A stretch of DNA of 52,879 nt from Chloroflexota bacterium. GTDB taxonomy: Bacteria > Chloroflexota > Dehalococcoidia > SM23-28-2 > RBG-16-64-32. Location: the NCBI GenBank assembly GCA_022561635.1, contig JADFQV010000011.1:1-52879 (forward strand), read 5' to 3'. The notes beneath the pieces were generated by a model. It saw only the letters and a list, made by a program, of their open reading frames with translations, was not told where the DNA came from and searched no databases. The stretch's first letter is position 1. Every line of letters starts with the position of its first letter. This document shows, piece by piece, positions 1 to 9,814 of this stretch. The position numbers and the translations under genes are program-made.

Positions 1-1323
1 GCGGACGTCTCGCGGCGGGTGATGCTCTCCGACGCGACTACTACGGGAGTGCAGTCAGCGTGCGCGAACGCCGTGCGGACGGTGCTTTCCGGTCCGGCGG
101 CGGGTGTGACGGCGGCGTTCTCGCTGGCGTCGGCACACGGCCACAGCCGGGCGCTGACGTTCGACATGGGAGGGACATCCACCGACGTTGCCTTCTGTGA
201 CGGCGAGGTGGCGCTGCGGCGAGACGTGCTTGTCGGCGGGCTGCCGATCGCGACGCCGACGGTTGACGTGCACTCGGTCGGCGCCGGCGGCGGCTCTATC
301 GCCTATGTCGACGAGGCGGGCGCGCTGCGAGTGGGGCCGGAGAGCGCGGGCGCGGACCCGGGACCGGCGGCGTACGGAAGGGGCGGCCCGCCAACGGTGA
401 CCGACGCCCAGATAGTCCTGCGCCGCATCACCCCGGACCGCTTCCTCGGCGGGCGGATGGAGATCGACACGGAGGCAGCACAGGCCGCGATCGGTCAGCT
501 GGCCGCTGAACTCGATAGCGACGTTCATAGCGCCGCGGCGGCGGTGATCGACGTGGCGAACGCGGAGATGGAGCGGGCGGTACGAAGAGTGACGGTGGAG
601 CGCGGGCATGACCCGCGCGACGCTGCCATGGTGGCTTTCGGGGGCGCCGGGCCGATGCACGCCTGCGAGCTGGCGATCGCGTTCGGCATCTCTCGCGTGC
701 TCGTGCCGCCGCACCCCGGCCTGCTGTCCGCGCTCGGCCTGGTGATCGCCGACGAGGCGGTCGACGCTGTGCTACCGGTCTACGAGGAAGCCCGCCGCGA
801 GGACGACCAGGGGCTGGCGACGAGGCTCGAAGTGCGTATCGCGCAGGCGGCCGGCGACCTTGGCTCGCGCATAGCCGCGGGGGCCGAGAGGAAGCCGGTG
901 ACGCAGCTGTTCGTCTCGATGAAGTACCCCGGTCAGGCGCACGAACTGCTGCTGACGGCGCCGTCGCTCGATCTCACTGCCCTGTGCCTGAGCTTCGACG
1001 AGGTTCACCGCCAGCGCTTCGGGCACGCCGATGTCGAGAGCCCGGTAGAGATCACGACCGTGCGCGTGCGGATCTCGGTGCCCGCTGAACGAGCGATGAA
1101 GGTCAGCGCACGACCGCGGGCCACCGCATCTGCGGAGCCGACGAGCGTGTGGGCGGACGGTGACTGGCGGGATGGCCACCGGTATGCGCGGGACGACCTT
1201 GGCGTCGGCGCTGAAGTCGTGGGGCCGGCGGTGATCCACCAGATGGACGCAACGACGCTCGTGCCCCCCGGCTGGCATCTGCGCGTCGCGGACGACACGA
1301 GCCTGCTACTGGAGCGTCTGTGA
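1..1323 (+). CDS. Hydantoinase/oxoprolinase HyuA-like subunit (5' truncated by window)
   Basis: Open from the window edge in frame 1; motifs FDMGGTSTDVAF, GGGSIAYVD, AFGGAGPMHACELA typical of HyuA/5-oxoprolinase subunit A. Confidence 0.9.
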   Translation, partial: ADVSRRVMLSDATTTGVQSACANAVRTVLSGPAAGVTAAFSLASAHGHSRALTFDMGGTSTDVAFCDGEVALRRDVLVGGLPIATPTVDVHSVGAGGGSIAYVDEAGALRVGPESAGADPGPAAYGRGGPPTVTDAQIVLRRITPDRFLGGRMEIDTEAAQAAIGQLAAELDSDVHSAAAAVIDVANAEMERAVRRVTVERGHDPRDAAMVAFGGAGPMHACELAIAFGISRVLVPPHPGLLSALGLVIADEAVDAVLPVYEEARREDDQGLATRLEVRIAQAAGDLGSRIAAGAERKPVTQLFVSMKYPGQAHELLLTAPSLDLTALCLSFDEVHRQRFGHADVESPVEITTVRVRISVPAERAMKVSARPRATASAEPTSVWADGDWRDGHRYARDDLGVGAEVVGPAVIHQMDATTLVPPGWHLRVADDTSLLLERL

Positions 1324-2894
1324 GCGCCGAGCGGCCGGCCGCCGACCTTTCGATCTTCGCCGCTCTCTTCGGGTCTGTCGCCGAGGAGATGGGGAGGAGC
1401 TATTGCCTGAGTTCGCTTTCGCCGAACATCAAGGAGCGGCAGGACTATTCCTGTGGCGTGTTCGACGGGCGGGGGCGGATGGTGGCGATGGCGCCGCACA
1501 TTCCGCTGCACCTCGGCTCGATGCCGGCCGCGGCCAGGAACGTATTGGGGCTGGGGCCGTTCAAGCGGGGCGACGTGATCATCCTCAACGATCCGTACCT
1601 CAGCGGGACTCACCTGCCAGACGTGACGATGGTAGCGCCGGTGTTTGTCGATGGCGGTGAGGAGCCGGCGTTCTTCACGGTGTCGCGGGGGCACCAGGCG
1701 GACATCGGCGGTTCGACGCCGGGATCGATGGGGGCAGCTCGCGAGCTGTATCAAGAGGGTTTGATCATTCCGCCGGTGCGTCTGTACGACGGTGGCGATC
1801 TCGTTGAAGACGTGCGCAGTGTGATCCTGGCGAACGTGCGCACGCCGGAGGAGCGCTGGGGAGACCTGCGCGCGCAGGCGGCGGCGCACGCGATCGGAGA
1901 TGAGCGCCTTCAGGGACAGGTGTCTCGCTTCGGCCTCGAGACGTGCTGGCAGAAGATGTCCGAGCTGATGGATTACACGGAGCGCATGACGCGCCTGGCG
2001 ATCGCGCGCATCCCCGCCGGCACCTACGAGTTCACGGACTACATGGACGACGACGGGTTCGGCACGCAACGGATCGGCATCTCAGTTCGGGTTTCGGTGC
2101 GGGGCGATGAGCTGACGGTGGACTTCGAGGGCTCTTCGCCGTTGGTCCAGGGGTCGCTCAACGCCACCGCCGCCGTCACGACCTCCGCCGTGCACTACGT
2201 CGTGCGCTGCCTGCTGCCGCGCGAAGTGCCAGCAAACGAGGGGTCGGCTCGGCCAGTGACGGTCGTCCTGCCGGAGCGGTCTGTCGTGAACGCCGCAGCA
2301 CCGCACGCAGTTGCCGGGAGCATCGAGACCGCGCAGCGCATCGTCGATGCGCTGCTCGGAGCGCTGGGAGAGGCTCTTCCCGATGAGATGCCGGCGGCGA
2401 GCAACGGGAGCATGAACAACATCACGTTTGGTGGATGGGACAGCGAGAAGGGTAAGGCGTTCAGCTACTACGAGACGGTGGGCGGGGGCGGCGGTGGCAG
2501 CAGAGGAGCCGAGGGAGCAGACGCGATGCACTCGCACATGACTAACACGCTGAACACGCCGGTCGAAGTGCTGGAGATGTCATACCCGCTGCGTATCCTT
2601 GAATACGCCGTGCGCGAAGGGAGCGGGGGCGCTGGTGAGCACGCGGGCGGTTCTGGCACGAGACGATCGTGGCAGGCGCTCGTGCCCTGCACCGTGTCCC
2701 TGCTGGGAGACCGGCGCGTCACCGGCCCGTGGGGCGCCCGGGGCGGTGAGGCGGGGCAGCCGGGACGAGACCGTCTCGTCGGCGAGGCGGGAGAGCGCGG
2801 CCTTGGGTCGAAGGAGTCGGTGCAGCTGGAGGCGGGCGACGTAGTGATCATGGAGACGCCCGGCGGTGGTGGCTGGGGCTCGGCACGGGCTTAA
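1320..2894 (+). CDS. Hydantoinase B/oxoprolinase family protein
   Basis: 4-nt overlap with the preceding HyuA-like ORF (GTG start); NDPYLSGTHLPDVTMVAPVF, GSAEGAGEH-type SGGAGEHAGG and C-terminal TPGGGGWG typical of HyuB. Confidence 0.9.
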   Translation: MSAERPAADLSIFAALFGSVAEEMGRSYCLSSLSPNIKERQDYSCGVFDGRGRMVAMAPHIPLHLGSMPAAARNVLGLGPFKRGDVIILNDPYLSGTHLPDVTMVAPVFVDGGEEPAFFTVSRGHQADIGGSTPGSMGAARELYQEGLIIPPVRLYDGGDLVEDVRSVILANVRTPEERWGDLRAQAAAHAIGDERLQGQVSRFGLETCWQKMSELMDYTERMTRLAIARIPAGTYEFTDYMDDDGFGTQRIGISVRVSVRGDELTVDFEGSSPLVQGSLNATAAVTTSAVHYVVRCLLPREVPANEGSARPVTVVLPERSVVNAAAPHAVAGSIETAQRIVDALLGALGEALPDEMPAASNGSMNNITFGGWDSEKGKAFSYYETVGGGGGGSRGAEGADAMHSHMTNTLNTPVEVLEMSYPLRILEYAVREGSGGAGEHAGGSGTRRSWQALVPCTVSLLGDRRVTGPWGARGGEAGQPGRDRLVGEAGERGLGSKESVQLEAGDVVIMETPGGGGWGSARA

Positions 2895-2994
2895 GTGCCG
2901 GGGCCGCGGCGGCGCGATCGAAGCGTCCGACGTGTTCCGGGCCTTACCACCGATCCCCGGTGGCAGACGTACGCCTAGTCGCGAGGCTCTTCCG

Positions 2995-4233
2995 CTAGCA
3001 GGACTCGCCGCCCTTGTCGTAGACGTTGTCAAGGGGGACGCCGTCCCAGGTGAGACCCGCGGCATCAACGTTGGTGACGTCAGTCGTGTAACAGCCGGCG
3101 GAGGCGTTTTTCAGGGAAAAGGTGACCGTGCCGCCGGCGCCAGTTGTGCCCGTGGCCGAGGCGATCCAGGAGCTGTCACGGAACAGTTCGATCGACACGG
3201 AAGCGCCGCTGACCGGGTCGTTCAGGTCGTCCACGAGGGCGACTGTAATCAGCAAGTGCTTGTCCTTGTTCTTGCCGCCCTCAGTGGCGTAGCTAACATC
3301 ATCAACGATCGCATTAGACCCGGATGGAGTGGGGCTTGGTGTTGCTATCGGAGTGGGCGTGGGCACGGGCGTGGCTGCTGGAACGGCCGTTGGCACCGGC
3401 GTCGCCCCAGTGCCTGGATAGAGAGCGGAGATGCCGTTGATGTCGTCTTGATCGAGGTCACACTGGGCACTCAGGTATGGAGTCGCCATCACCGCGTTGA
3501 CGTCGGGCGAGTGCCCCAGTCCAACCACGTGGCCGATCTCGTGCAGGAGAACGCTCTCAGCGTCAAACGCGGGGCCGGCGGTGTTGCAATCGTGAACCCA
3601 GTTGACTTTCGTGTTGAGGGCCACGTCAGCTTCGTCGACTGAGGTGCTGTACCAGGTCACGCCAAGCGTGCAGCCCAACCTGAAGTTGCAGGGCCCTGCC
3701 AGACTGAAGAAGGTCACGTCGTTGAATCCGTCGAACGTTTGCGGTCCCTGACATTCGTCAAGGAGCGACGGGCAACGGTTGGTCAGGCCACCGAACGATA
3801 GCACGAACGAGGAGGTTGAGACGGCGCTCCACGTGGCCTGAGTGTTGGTCAAGACGCTCAGACCGTCAACGCCGGTCGGGTCCTTACTATCGTTGTAGTT
3901 CTGGGTCACGACGTTTCCAGGCAGCCCGTCACTGAACTGGTCCCAGACCAGGCCGGTAGTCGTGAAGTCAGCGGATTGCAGGTCCGCAGGCGTCGCCGGC
4001 CGCGCCCGCTGAGCGTTGAGAGCCGCGTCAGCGACGACGCGCTCGTCGACGCCGGGCGGCACAAACAGTGTGATGTGAATGATGAGGTCGCCGGCCCGGG
4101 TCTCTTTCACACCGAAGACCGAGGCGAGGCGAGACTCCGTGGCGGCGTGTCCTTCACCCCTGCTCTGGGTGATAACGAGAGCGCCCGCAATGACCACCGT
4201 CAGTGCCAATGCGATAGTCAATGACTTCTTCAT
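2995..4233 (-). CDS. Secreted matrixin-like zinc metalloprotease with Pro/Thr linker and C-terminal Ig-like domain
   Basis: N-terminal signal-like helix; LLHEIGHVVGLGHS (HExxHxxGxxH) followed by Met-containing NAVMATPYLS; PVPTAVPAATPVPTPTPIATPSPTP linker; beta-rich C-terminal domain ending in Cys. Confidence 0.85.
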   Translation of the reverse strand: MKKSLTIALALTVVIAGALVITQSRGEGHAATESRLASVFGVKETRAGDLIIHITLFVPPGVDERVVADAALNAQRARPATPADLQSADFTTTGLVWDQFSDGLPGNVVTQNYNDSKDPTGVDGLSVLTNTQATWSAVSTSSFVLSFGGLTNRCPSLLDECQGPQTFDGFNDVTFFSLAGPCNFRLGCTLGVTWYSTSVDEADVALNTKVNWVHDCNTAGPAFDAESVLLHEIGHVVGLGHSPDVNAVMATPYLSAQCDLDQDDINGISALYPGTGATPVPTAVPAATPVPTPTPIATPSPTPSGSNAIVDDVSYATEGGKNKDKHLLITVALVDDLNDPVSGASVSIELFRDSSWIASATGTTGAGGTVTFSLKNASAGCYTTDVTNVDAAGLTWDGVPLDNVYDKGGESC

Positions 4234-4417
4234 GATCTCTCTCCGTGCGTCGCCAAGCGTTCCATGGCCTTCAATTATACGTCAAACCCCCACCATGAAG
4301 CCCAACATTAGGTGTATTTTCGGTTGTCACGAGCGCGACAGGGACGAGCGGGCGCCTACGGAGGAAATGAGAGCGCGGGAAAGAGAACCACACGGAGCGG
4401 CCCGTGCGGGTGGCCAC

Positions 4418-6514
4418 CTACGTGGTGGCGGTGAACGACACGGTCGCGGTGTCGCCGTCGGCCGCTTCAGAGGAGTCGCGTCCGGTGCGTTTGAGTACGG
4501 CGAGGAAGGCCTCGACCACCGTCGGGTCGAACTGGGTGCCGCTGAAGCGCTTGAGCTCTTCGATGGCATCGGCCACCGGCATCGCTTTGCGGTAAGGACG
4601 ATCCTCGGTCATGGCGTCGAAGGCGTCGGCGACGAGAAGGATGCGGGCGCCGATGGGGATGTCATCACCGCTGAGGCCGTGCGGGTATCCGGTGCCGTCG
4701 AAGCGCTCGTGGTGGTGAAGGATGACGGGTACGGCGTCGGCGGCGGTCGGGACGTTGGAGAGCGTGTTGGCCCCGTCCGAGGGATGACGCCTCATCCGCT
4801 TCATTTCGGCTGCGGTCAGCGGGCCGGGCTTGAGCAGGATCTCGTCGGGGACGACGATCTTGCCGATGTCGTGAAGGAGTGAGGCGACGCGCAGTACGGA
4901 GACCTCAACGTCGGAGAGGCCAAGCTCTGCAGCGAGTTCGCCGGTGTACCAGGAACAGCGCTCTGCGTGATCTTTTGTCTGGGGGTCCTTGGCGCGGAGG
5001 GCGCTGGTGAGGGAGGCGACGACGTCGGCATAACGCCGGCCAGAGTCGTCGTTGTGAGGGGCGATGCCGCCGAGATGCTCGGCGAGCGAGCTGCCCCAGA
5101 CGTTAACGCGATTCTTGCCGGTGGCCTTGGCGTTGTACATCGCCATGTCGGCGCGGTAGACGATCTCCTTGGCCGTGGCGCCGGATTCCGGGAAGATGGC
5201 GACGCCGACGCTGGCGGTTACTCCGGGTCCGCCGTCAACGGGCATGTTCTCTATGGCGGCTCTGACGCGCGTGGCGAACTCAGTGGCCGCTGAACGATCG
5301 GCGCCCGGCACAAGGATGGCCAGTTCGTCGCCACCGTAGCGGAAGCAGTACTCCTTGCAGTGCCGTTCGCAAAGCTCCTTGCAGTTTTGTGTGCAGGTCG
5401 GCGTAACGGTCACTTCCGTCAGCACCTTCGCTACGTTGCGCAGCAGTTCATCGCCCGCCTGGTGACCGCGAGAGTCGTTGACGTCCTTGAAGCTGTCGAG
5501 GTCCAGGAGGATAAGGGCAAGGGAGGAGCCGGACTGGCGCGCAGCTTCGACGTGCTCTTGCAGTTGCTTGTGGAAGGCGCGGTGGTTCCCGAGGCCAGTG
5601 AGGGGGTCCGTGGCGGCCTGGCTGCGGGCGTCTGTTAGCTGGCGGTGCCTGTGCTGGAGTTCTTGGTTGGCGTGTCGCAATTTCTCGGTCTTTTGCTCGA
5701 CCGCGTCCATCATGTCGTTGAGGACGACGCCGAGGTGGGCGAGTTCGCCCGGCCCGGACGTAGGCGCCCTGGCCGATAGATCACCGTCGGAGGCGCGCCG
5801 AGCGGTGTCCTCAAGGGCGGCGAGCGGCTTGAGGATGGAGCGCGCAAGCAGGTATCCTCCGGTGATAATTAGCGTGCCGCCGATGGCACCCAGGGCGATC
5901 AGCAGCAGTACGGTGAGCTGCGCGGTCGAATTCGCCTCCTCGCGAAGCGCGGCGACTTGATCCAGCTCTGAGGCTGCCAGGGCCTCGAGCTGAAGGCGGT
6001 ATTCACGGAACAAGGGAACGATCTGTTCGATCAGGGCCTCCGCCTCGGCGACGTTGTCGGTAAGTCGCAGCTGGGTCGTACGCGCGGCGTCCTGTACGAG
6101 AAGCGTACCGGCGGCATAAACGGCGTCGAGCCCGACGACGTTGCCACGAGTGAGCGCCTCGTTCATGCTCGCCTGGGCGACGTCTGCGTGCTCCTGGATC
6201 TCGGCCACGTAGACTTCGTCGCCGGAGATCACGTAGCGCTGAAGAAGGAGGCCAGTTACGGCCGCGTTTGCCTCCGCGGTCTGAAGCAGCGACGCTGTCT
6301 TTGAGTGGTCCTCAAGTTCCGTGAGGGCGGACTGGTGCACTTGAGCCTGCCAGGTGGTCGCGCCGATGACGCCAACGAGAAGGAGCGTGACCATGCCAAA
6401 GCCAATGATGATGCGGCCTTTAACCGAGCTCAGGGGCGTATTCGCCCACAGGCGATCACGGAAGCCGTTTCGCCCGCTTATCTCATGCAGTTCGCCGGAG
6501 CGCGCGCTCAACAT
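4418..6514 (-). CDS. Membrane sensor with HAMP, GGDEF and HD-GYP domains
   Basis: Two TM segments flanking a helical periplasmic domain; RYGGDELAILVPG (GGDEF-type); HDIGKIVVPDEIL...HHHERFDGTGYP...DAFDAMTEDRPYR (HD-GYP). Confidence 0.93.
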   Translation of the reverse strand: MLSARSGELHEISGRNGFRDRLWANTPLSSVKGRIIIGFGMVTLLLVGVIGATTWQAQVHQSALTELEDHSKTASLLQTAEANAAVTGLLLQRYVISGDEVYVAEIQEHADVAQASMNEALTRGNVVGLDAVYAAGTLLVQDAARTTQLRLTDNVAEAEALIEQIVPLFREYRLQLEALAASELDQVAALREEANSTAQLTVLLLIALGAIGGTLIITGGYLLARSILKPLAALEDTARRASDGDLSARAPTSGPGELAHLGVVLNDMMDAVEQKTEKLRHANQELQHRHRQLTDARSQAATDPLTGLGNHRAFHKQLQEHVEAARQSGSSLALILLDLDSFKDVNDSRGHQAGDELLRNVAKVLTEVTVTPTCTQNCKELCERHCKEYCFRYGGDELAILVPGADRSAATEFATRVRAAIENMPVDGGPGVTASVGVAIFPESGATAKEIVYRADMAMYNAKATGKNRVNVWGSSLAEHLGGIAPHNDDSGRRYADVVASLTSALRAKDPQTKDHAERCSWYTGELAAELGLSDVEVSVLRVASLLHDIGKIVVPDEILLKPGPLTAAEMKRMRRHPSDGANTLSNVPTAADAVPVILHHHERFDGTGYPHGLSGDDIPIGARILLVADAFDAMTEDRPYRKAMPVADAIEELKRFSGTQFDPTVVEAFLAVLKRTGRDSSEAADGDTATVSFTATT

Positions 6515-6577
6515 CGTTTCAAGGTCCTCTTCTGTGTCCTGTCTGTTGTCAGTGGCTGCGTGACATAGTGACGTGAC

Positions 6578-7228
6578 TTAGCTGGTTGAGGGTGCGCCGA
6601 CAGTGCCGCGGCGACGCACGTTGCCGATGAAGATAACGGCGGCGGCCAGAACCATGACAGCGGCCACTACGCCGGCGCTGATCGCCAGCCACGAGGCTAT
6701 CGTGTTCGCGTCTTCGGCGCTGCTCGTCGCAGTGACGGCGGCGACGCGCTCAGAGTCCGCGAATTCCTCTAGCCCAGCGAGCAGCGCGTTGAAGCTCGGG
6801 GAGAGCTCCTCGAGCGCGGCGCCGGCTGCCTCTACCTCACCGACCTGTCGCAAGGCGATGACTCCTGCGAGCGCCTCGATCGCGGAGGATCCTTGAGCAA
6901 GGAAGCCGCCTTCGTCAGAGCCCGCTTCGGCGATGGCGGCGGAGAGGTTCTGCACGGCGGTGGCCGTGACTGCCTGGATCTCGGGAATCAACGCCTCGTC
7001 GCCGGAGACGACGTACTCGTTGAGAAGAGCGCCAGAGGTCGTGCCGTCGGCCAGCGCCTCTCCGATCAGAGTTGAAGTGAGAAGGCTCGATTCCGCTTCG
7101 TCTATCTTCGACTGGCTGGTGTTCTCCTGCCACACTGAGGCGGCGAAGAGAGCGACCACGACGCAGACGCCGATGACGGCTGCGATGGCCACGAACTTGT
7201 TTGACTTGCCGATGCTGTTGTTAGCCAT
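6578..7228 (-). CDS. Membrane protein: stand-alone helical sensor domain paralogous to the sensor of the adjacent GGDEF/HD-GYP protein
   Basis: Start placed at MANNSIGKSNK (cctcct RBS complement at 7235-7240); LLNEYVVSGDEALIPEIQ matches LLQRYVISGDEVYVAEIQ of the neighbour; second TM then short cytoplasmic tail. Confidence 0.8.
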   Translation of the reverse strand: MANNSIGKSNKFVAIAAVIGVCVVVALFAASVWQENTSQSKIDEAESSLLTSTLIGEALADGTTSGALLNEYVVSGDEALIPEIQAVTATAVQNLSAAIAEAGSDEGGFLAQGSSAIEALAGVIALRQVGEVEAAGAALEELSPSFNALLAGLEEFADSERVAAVTATSSAEDANTIASWLAISAGVVAAVMVLAAAVIFIGNVRRRGTVGAPSTS

Positions 7229-7389
7229 GTTTTGCCTCCTGGGCGAACCGCGAATTCGCCGCCGCTGGCGTGGGTTCGGCCCTACTTCCTTACTAGATGT
7301 GGATTCAACAGCTTCGTTGCACCGTAAGGCTGACGCCAAGCCGCCTCGCAGGCTTGCTGCGTGCGGGCCGGTTGGAGGTGCGGTGCGGC

Positions 7390-8406
7390 TCAGGAGTGGA
7401 GGCGCGCGGCTGCGGCCGCGCGCCAGTCGCCAGCGATTTCGGTGTTGACGGCGTTGTCGTTGACGGCGCCGGCGAGGCTTGTGAGGAGGTTGTCGGCAGC
7501 CAGGCGGGCCATCTCGGAGCGGGTGGCGATGCTGGCGGAGGCGATGTGCGGGGTGATAACGACGTTGTCCAAGGCGAGGAGCGGGCTATCGGCGGGCAGA
7601 GGCTCGGGGTCGGTGACGTCGAGCGCGGCGCCGGCGATTTCGCCCGAGCGGAGCGCCTCGTAGAGGGCGTCGTGATCGACGAGGGGGCCACGCGCGGTGT
7701 TGATGAGGATGGCACTCGGCTTCATCAGGCCGAACTGGCGAGCAGCGATGAGGCCGCGGGTGTCATCCGTGAGCGCGGCGTGGATGGAGACGAAGTCGGA
7801 CTGGGCGAGGAGCGCGTCGAGATCGGCGTAGGCGGCGCCGACCTCCTTCTCCGCCTGAGTGTTGCGGCTGCGGCCGTGGTAGAGGACGCGCATGCCGAAG
7901 CCGGCGGCGCGGCGGGCGACGGCGGCACCGATGCGGCCGAGGCCGATGATGCCGAGGGTGGCGCCGTGGACGTCGGGGCCGAGCATGATCTCGGGTCCCC
8001 AGGTGCGCCAGTTGCCGGCGCGGACGTAGCGGTCGCCCTCGGCGATACGACGGGCGGCGGCGAGGAGGAGGCCGAAGGCGAGGTCGGCGCTGGTCTCGGT
8101 GAGGACGCCCGGCGTGCGAGACACGAGGACGAGACGGCGGCTGGCGTCGGCGACGTCGATGTTGTCGTAGCCGGTGGCCATGTTGCTGACGGCGATGAGA
8201 TTTGGAGCGGCGGCGAGCAGGGTGGCGTCGATGTGGTCGGTGAGGAGGGTGAGGAGGCCGTGGGTGGTGGCTGCTTCGCGGCGGAGGTCGTCGGGCGACG
8301 GCGGCAGCTGGTCGGGCCAGACGGCGACTTCGCATGTCTGTCGCAGGAGGCCAAGTGCGTCGCCGGGAAGGTTGCGGGTGACGAAGACGCGCGGGCGATC
8401 TGGCAT
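7390..8406 (-). CDS. D-2-hydroxyacid dehydrogenase (glyoxylate/hydroxypyruvate reductase type)
   Basis: [35 protein letters not shown] fold; [33 protein letters not shown]. Confidence 0.93.
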   Translation of the reverse strand: MPDRPRVFVTRNLPGDALGLLRQTCEVAVWPDQLPPSPDDLRREAATTHGLLTLLTDHIDATLLAAAPNLIAVSNMATGYDNIDVADASRRLVLVSRTPGVLTETSADLAFGLLLAAARRIAEGDRYVRAGNWRTWGPEIMLGPDVHGATLGIIGLGRIGAAVARRAAGFGMRVLYHGRSRNTQAEKEVGAAYADLDALLAQSDFVSIHAALTDDTRGLIAARQFGLMKPSAILINTARGPLVDHDALYEALRSGEIAGAALDVTDPEPLPADSPLLALDNVVITPHIASASIATRSEMARLAADNLLTSLAGAVNDNAVNTEIAGDWRAAAAARLHS

Positions 8407-8459
8407 CGGGGCTAATGTAGCATGGGCCTGGACGAGAGCGACGATGAGAGGAGACCCGG

Positions 8460-8867
8460 ATGAACGAGGAGCAGAGGAAGTTCGCGGCGGAGGTGAACGT
8501 GGCGGTGCTGGCGACGGTGGACGGCAAGGGCCGGCCTCACGCGACGCCTATCTGGTACATGCTGGACGGTGACGAGATCGTGCTGAGCGTGGGCCGCGGC
8601 GGCCAGAAGCACCGCAATCTGGAGCGCAACCCGGAGGTAACGCTGGTGATCGACTCGCGGAAGGTGCCCTATTACGCGATCATGGTGGCCGGGCGGATGG
8701 AGATCGGGCCGCCGCTCAACGACGAGCAGAGGCTGGCGCTGGCGACGCGCTACCTGGGCGAGGAGATCGGCAAACGTTATGTCGAGACGACGGCGGGCGA
8801 CGACTCCGTTTCGCTGCGGCTGAAGGCGCGGAAGGTGATGGAGTTCAACGGGGGTGCGGGCAGCTGA
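8460..8867 (+). CDS. Pyridoxamine 5'-phosphate oxidase-fold / PPOX-class flavin-type protein
   Basis: [51 protein letters not shown]. Confidence 0.88.
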   Translation: MNEEQRKFAAEVNVAVLATVDGKGRPHATPIWYMLDGDEIVLSVGRGGQKHRNLERNPEVTLVIDSRKVPYYAIMVAGRMEIGPPLNDEQRLALATRYLGEEIGKRYVETTAGDDSVSLRLKARKVMEFNGGAGS

Positions 8868-8978
8868 GCCTGTCCGGGCTAGTGGCGCTTGAGGACTCTG
8901 CAGAGCTGAGCTCTGCGGGTGTCCCCGCTGGCGGACGGCGAACTCATGGGCTCGGACCACCGTCCACTCGAGATGACA

Positions 8979-9506
8979 CTAATCCTGCGTGACGATCAAC
9001 TTCCCTTCCATCCCTGCGGCCTGGTGTCCGGGAACCGAACAGTAGAAAACGTACTCGCCGGGTTCGTGGATCTTCAGGTGAACGATGCCGCTGCCGGCCT
9101 CAGTCAGCGCGAAGTGGACGTCGGCGGCCTTCGCTTGCTCCTCGTGTCCGTGCAGCCCTGTACCGCCGAGGTACGAGATGTGGACATCGGCGTCGACCTC
9201 GTCGATTGTGAAGTCGTGAAGTGTGGCTTCGGGGTTCTGAATAGCGATCTCGACAACTTCGCCCGCCTTGACTTCGAGCACGTCAGGGGTGAACGAAAGC
9301 AGCGACATGTCGACGAGGAACAGCGACTCCTTGGGCGCCGCCTCAAGGTACGCCTGAGCACCAGGGTCGTGGTCGTCGGCAGCCTGGGGATCGTCCGTCG
9401 GGTCCGCGCCATCGTTGGCCGAATCGCCGCACGCGGAGACGAAAACAGTGGCGGCAACGATCAGTGTTGTGATTGCGAAGAGCTTTAGGGTCGTCGTGAT
9501 CCTCAT
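8979..9506 (-). CDS. Secreted cupredoxin-domain lipoprotein
   Basis: Lipobox-like VFVSACGDS; C-terminal blue-copper ligand pattern YVFYCSVPGHQAAGMEGKL. Confidence 0.88.
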   Translation of the reverse strand: MRITTTLKLFAITTLIVAATVFVSACGDSANDGADPTDDPQAADDHDPGAQAYLEAAPKESLFLVDMSLLSFTPDVLEVKAGEVVEIAIQNPEATLHDFTIDEVDADVHISYLGGTGLHGHEEQAKAADVHFALTEAGSGIVHLKIHEPGEYVFYCSVPGHQAAGMEGKLIVTQD

Positions 9507-9685
9507 GGCTTCACCTTCCTTCCTCTAAACTTGCGAGCTTCATGTCTAGGCCTGCCTATAGAGGTTCTCTATTGTTGACCTATCTTAATATTAACACAGT
9601 CTATAGTCAGAGAGAGCCGGCACGCTCAGGGCGGTGGTGTGGGCCGGGCGGCACCGAAGCGTCTAGCGTGGCGAGGAGACGACGG

Positions 9686-9814
9686 CTAGTCGATCTCGAC
9701 GATGACCGTCGCGACGATGAGGGCGACGATGCCGAGGCTCAAAGCCAGCGCGGTGAGGTTGATGAGCAGCCGAACGGCGCTGCTTCCGAAGCCGTCGTCA
9801 CTTTCACTTGCCAT
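9686..9814 (-). CDS. Small single-TM protein
   Basis: Start at MASESDDGFGSS overlaps the end of the upstream DUF3054-like gene; AVRLLINLTALALSLGIVALIVATVIVEID TM helix. Confidence 0.55.
   Translation of the reverse strand: MASESDDGFGSSAVRLLINLTALALSLGIVALIVATVIVEID

Noticed and set aside
9555-9608. AT-rich stretch with TTAATATTAA upstream of the cupredoxin gene as a regulator site
   Set aside because: Probably an ordinary promoter region; no repeated or clearly symmetrical operator beyond the 10-bp AT palindrome.
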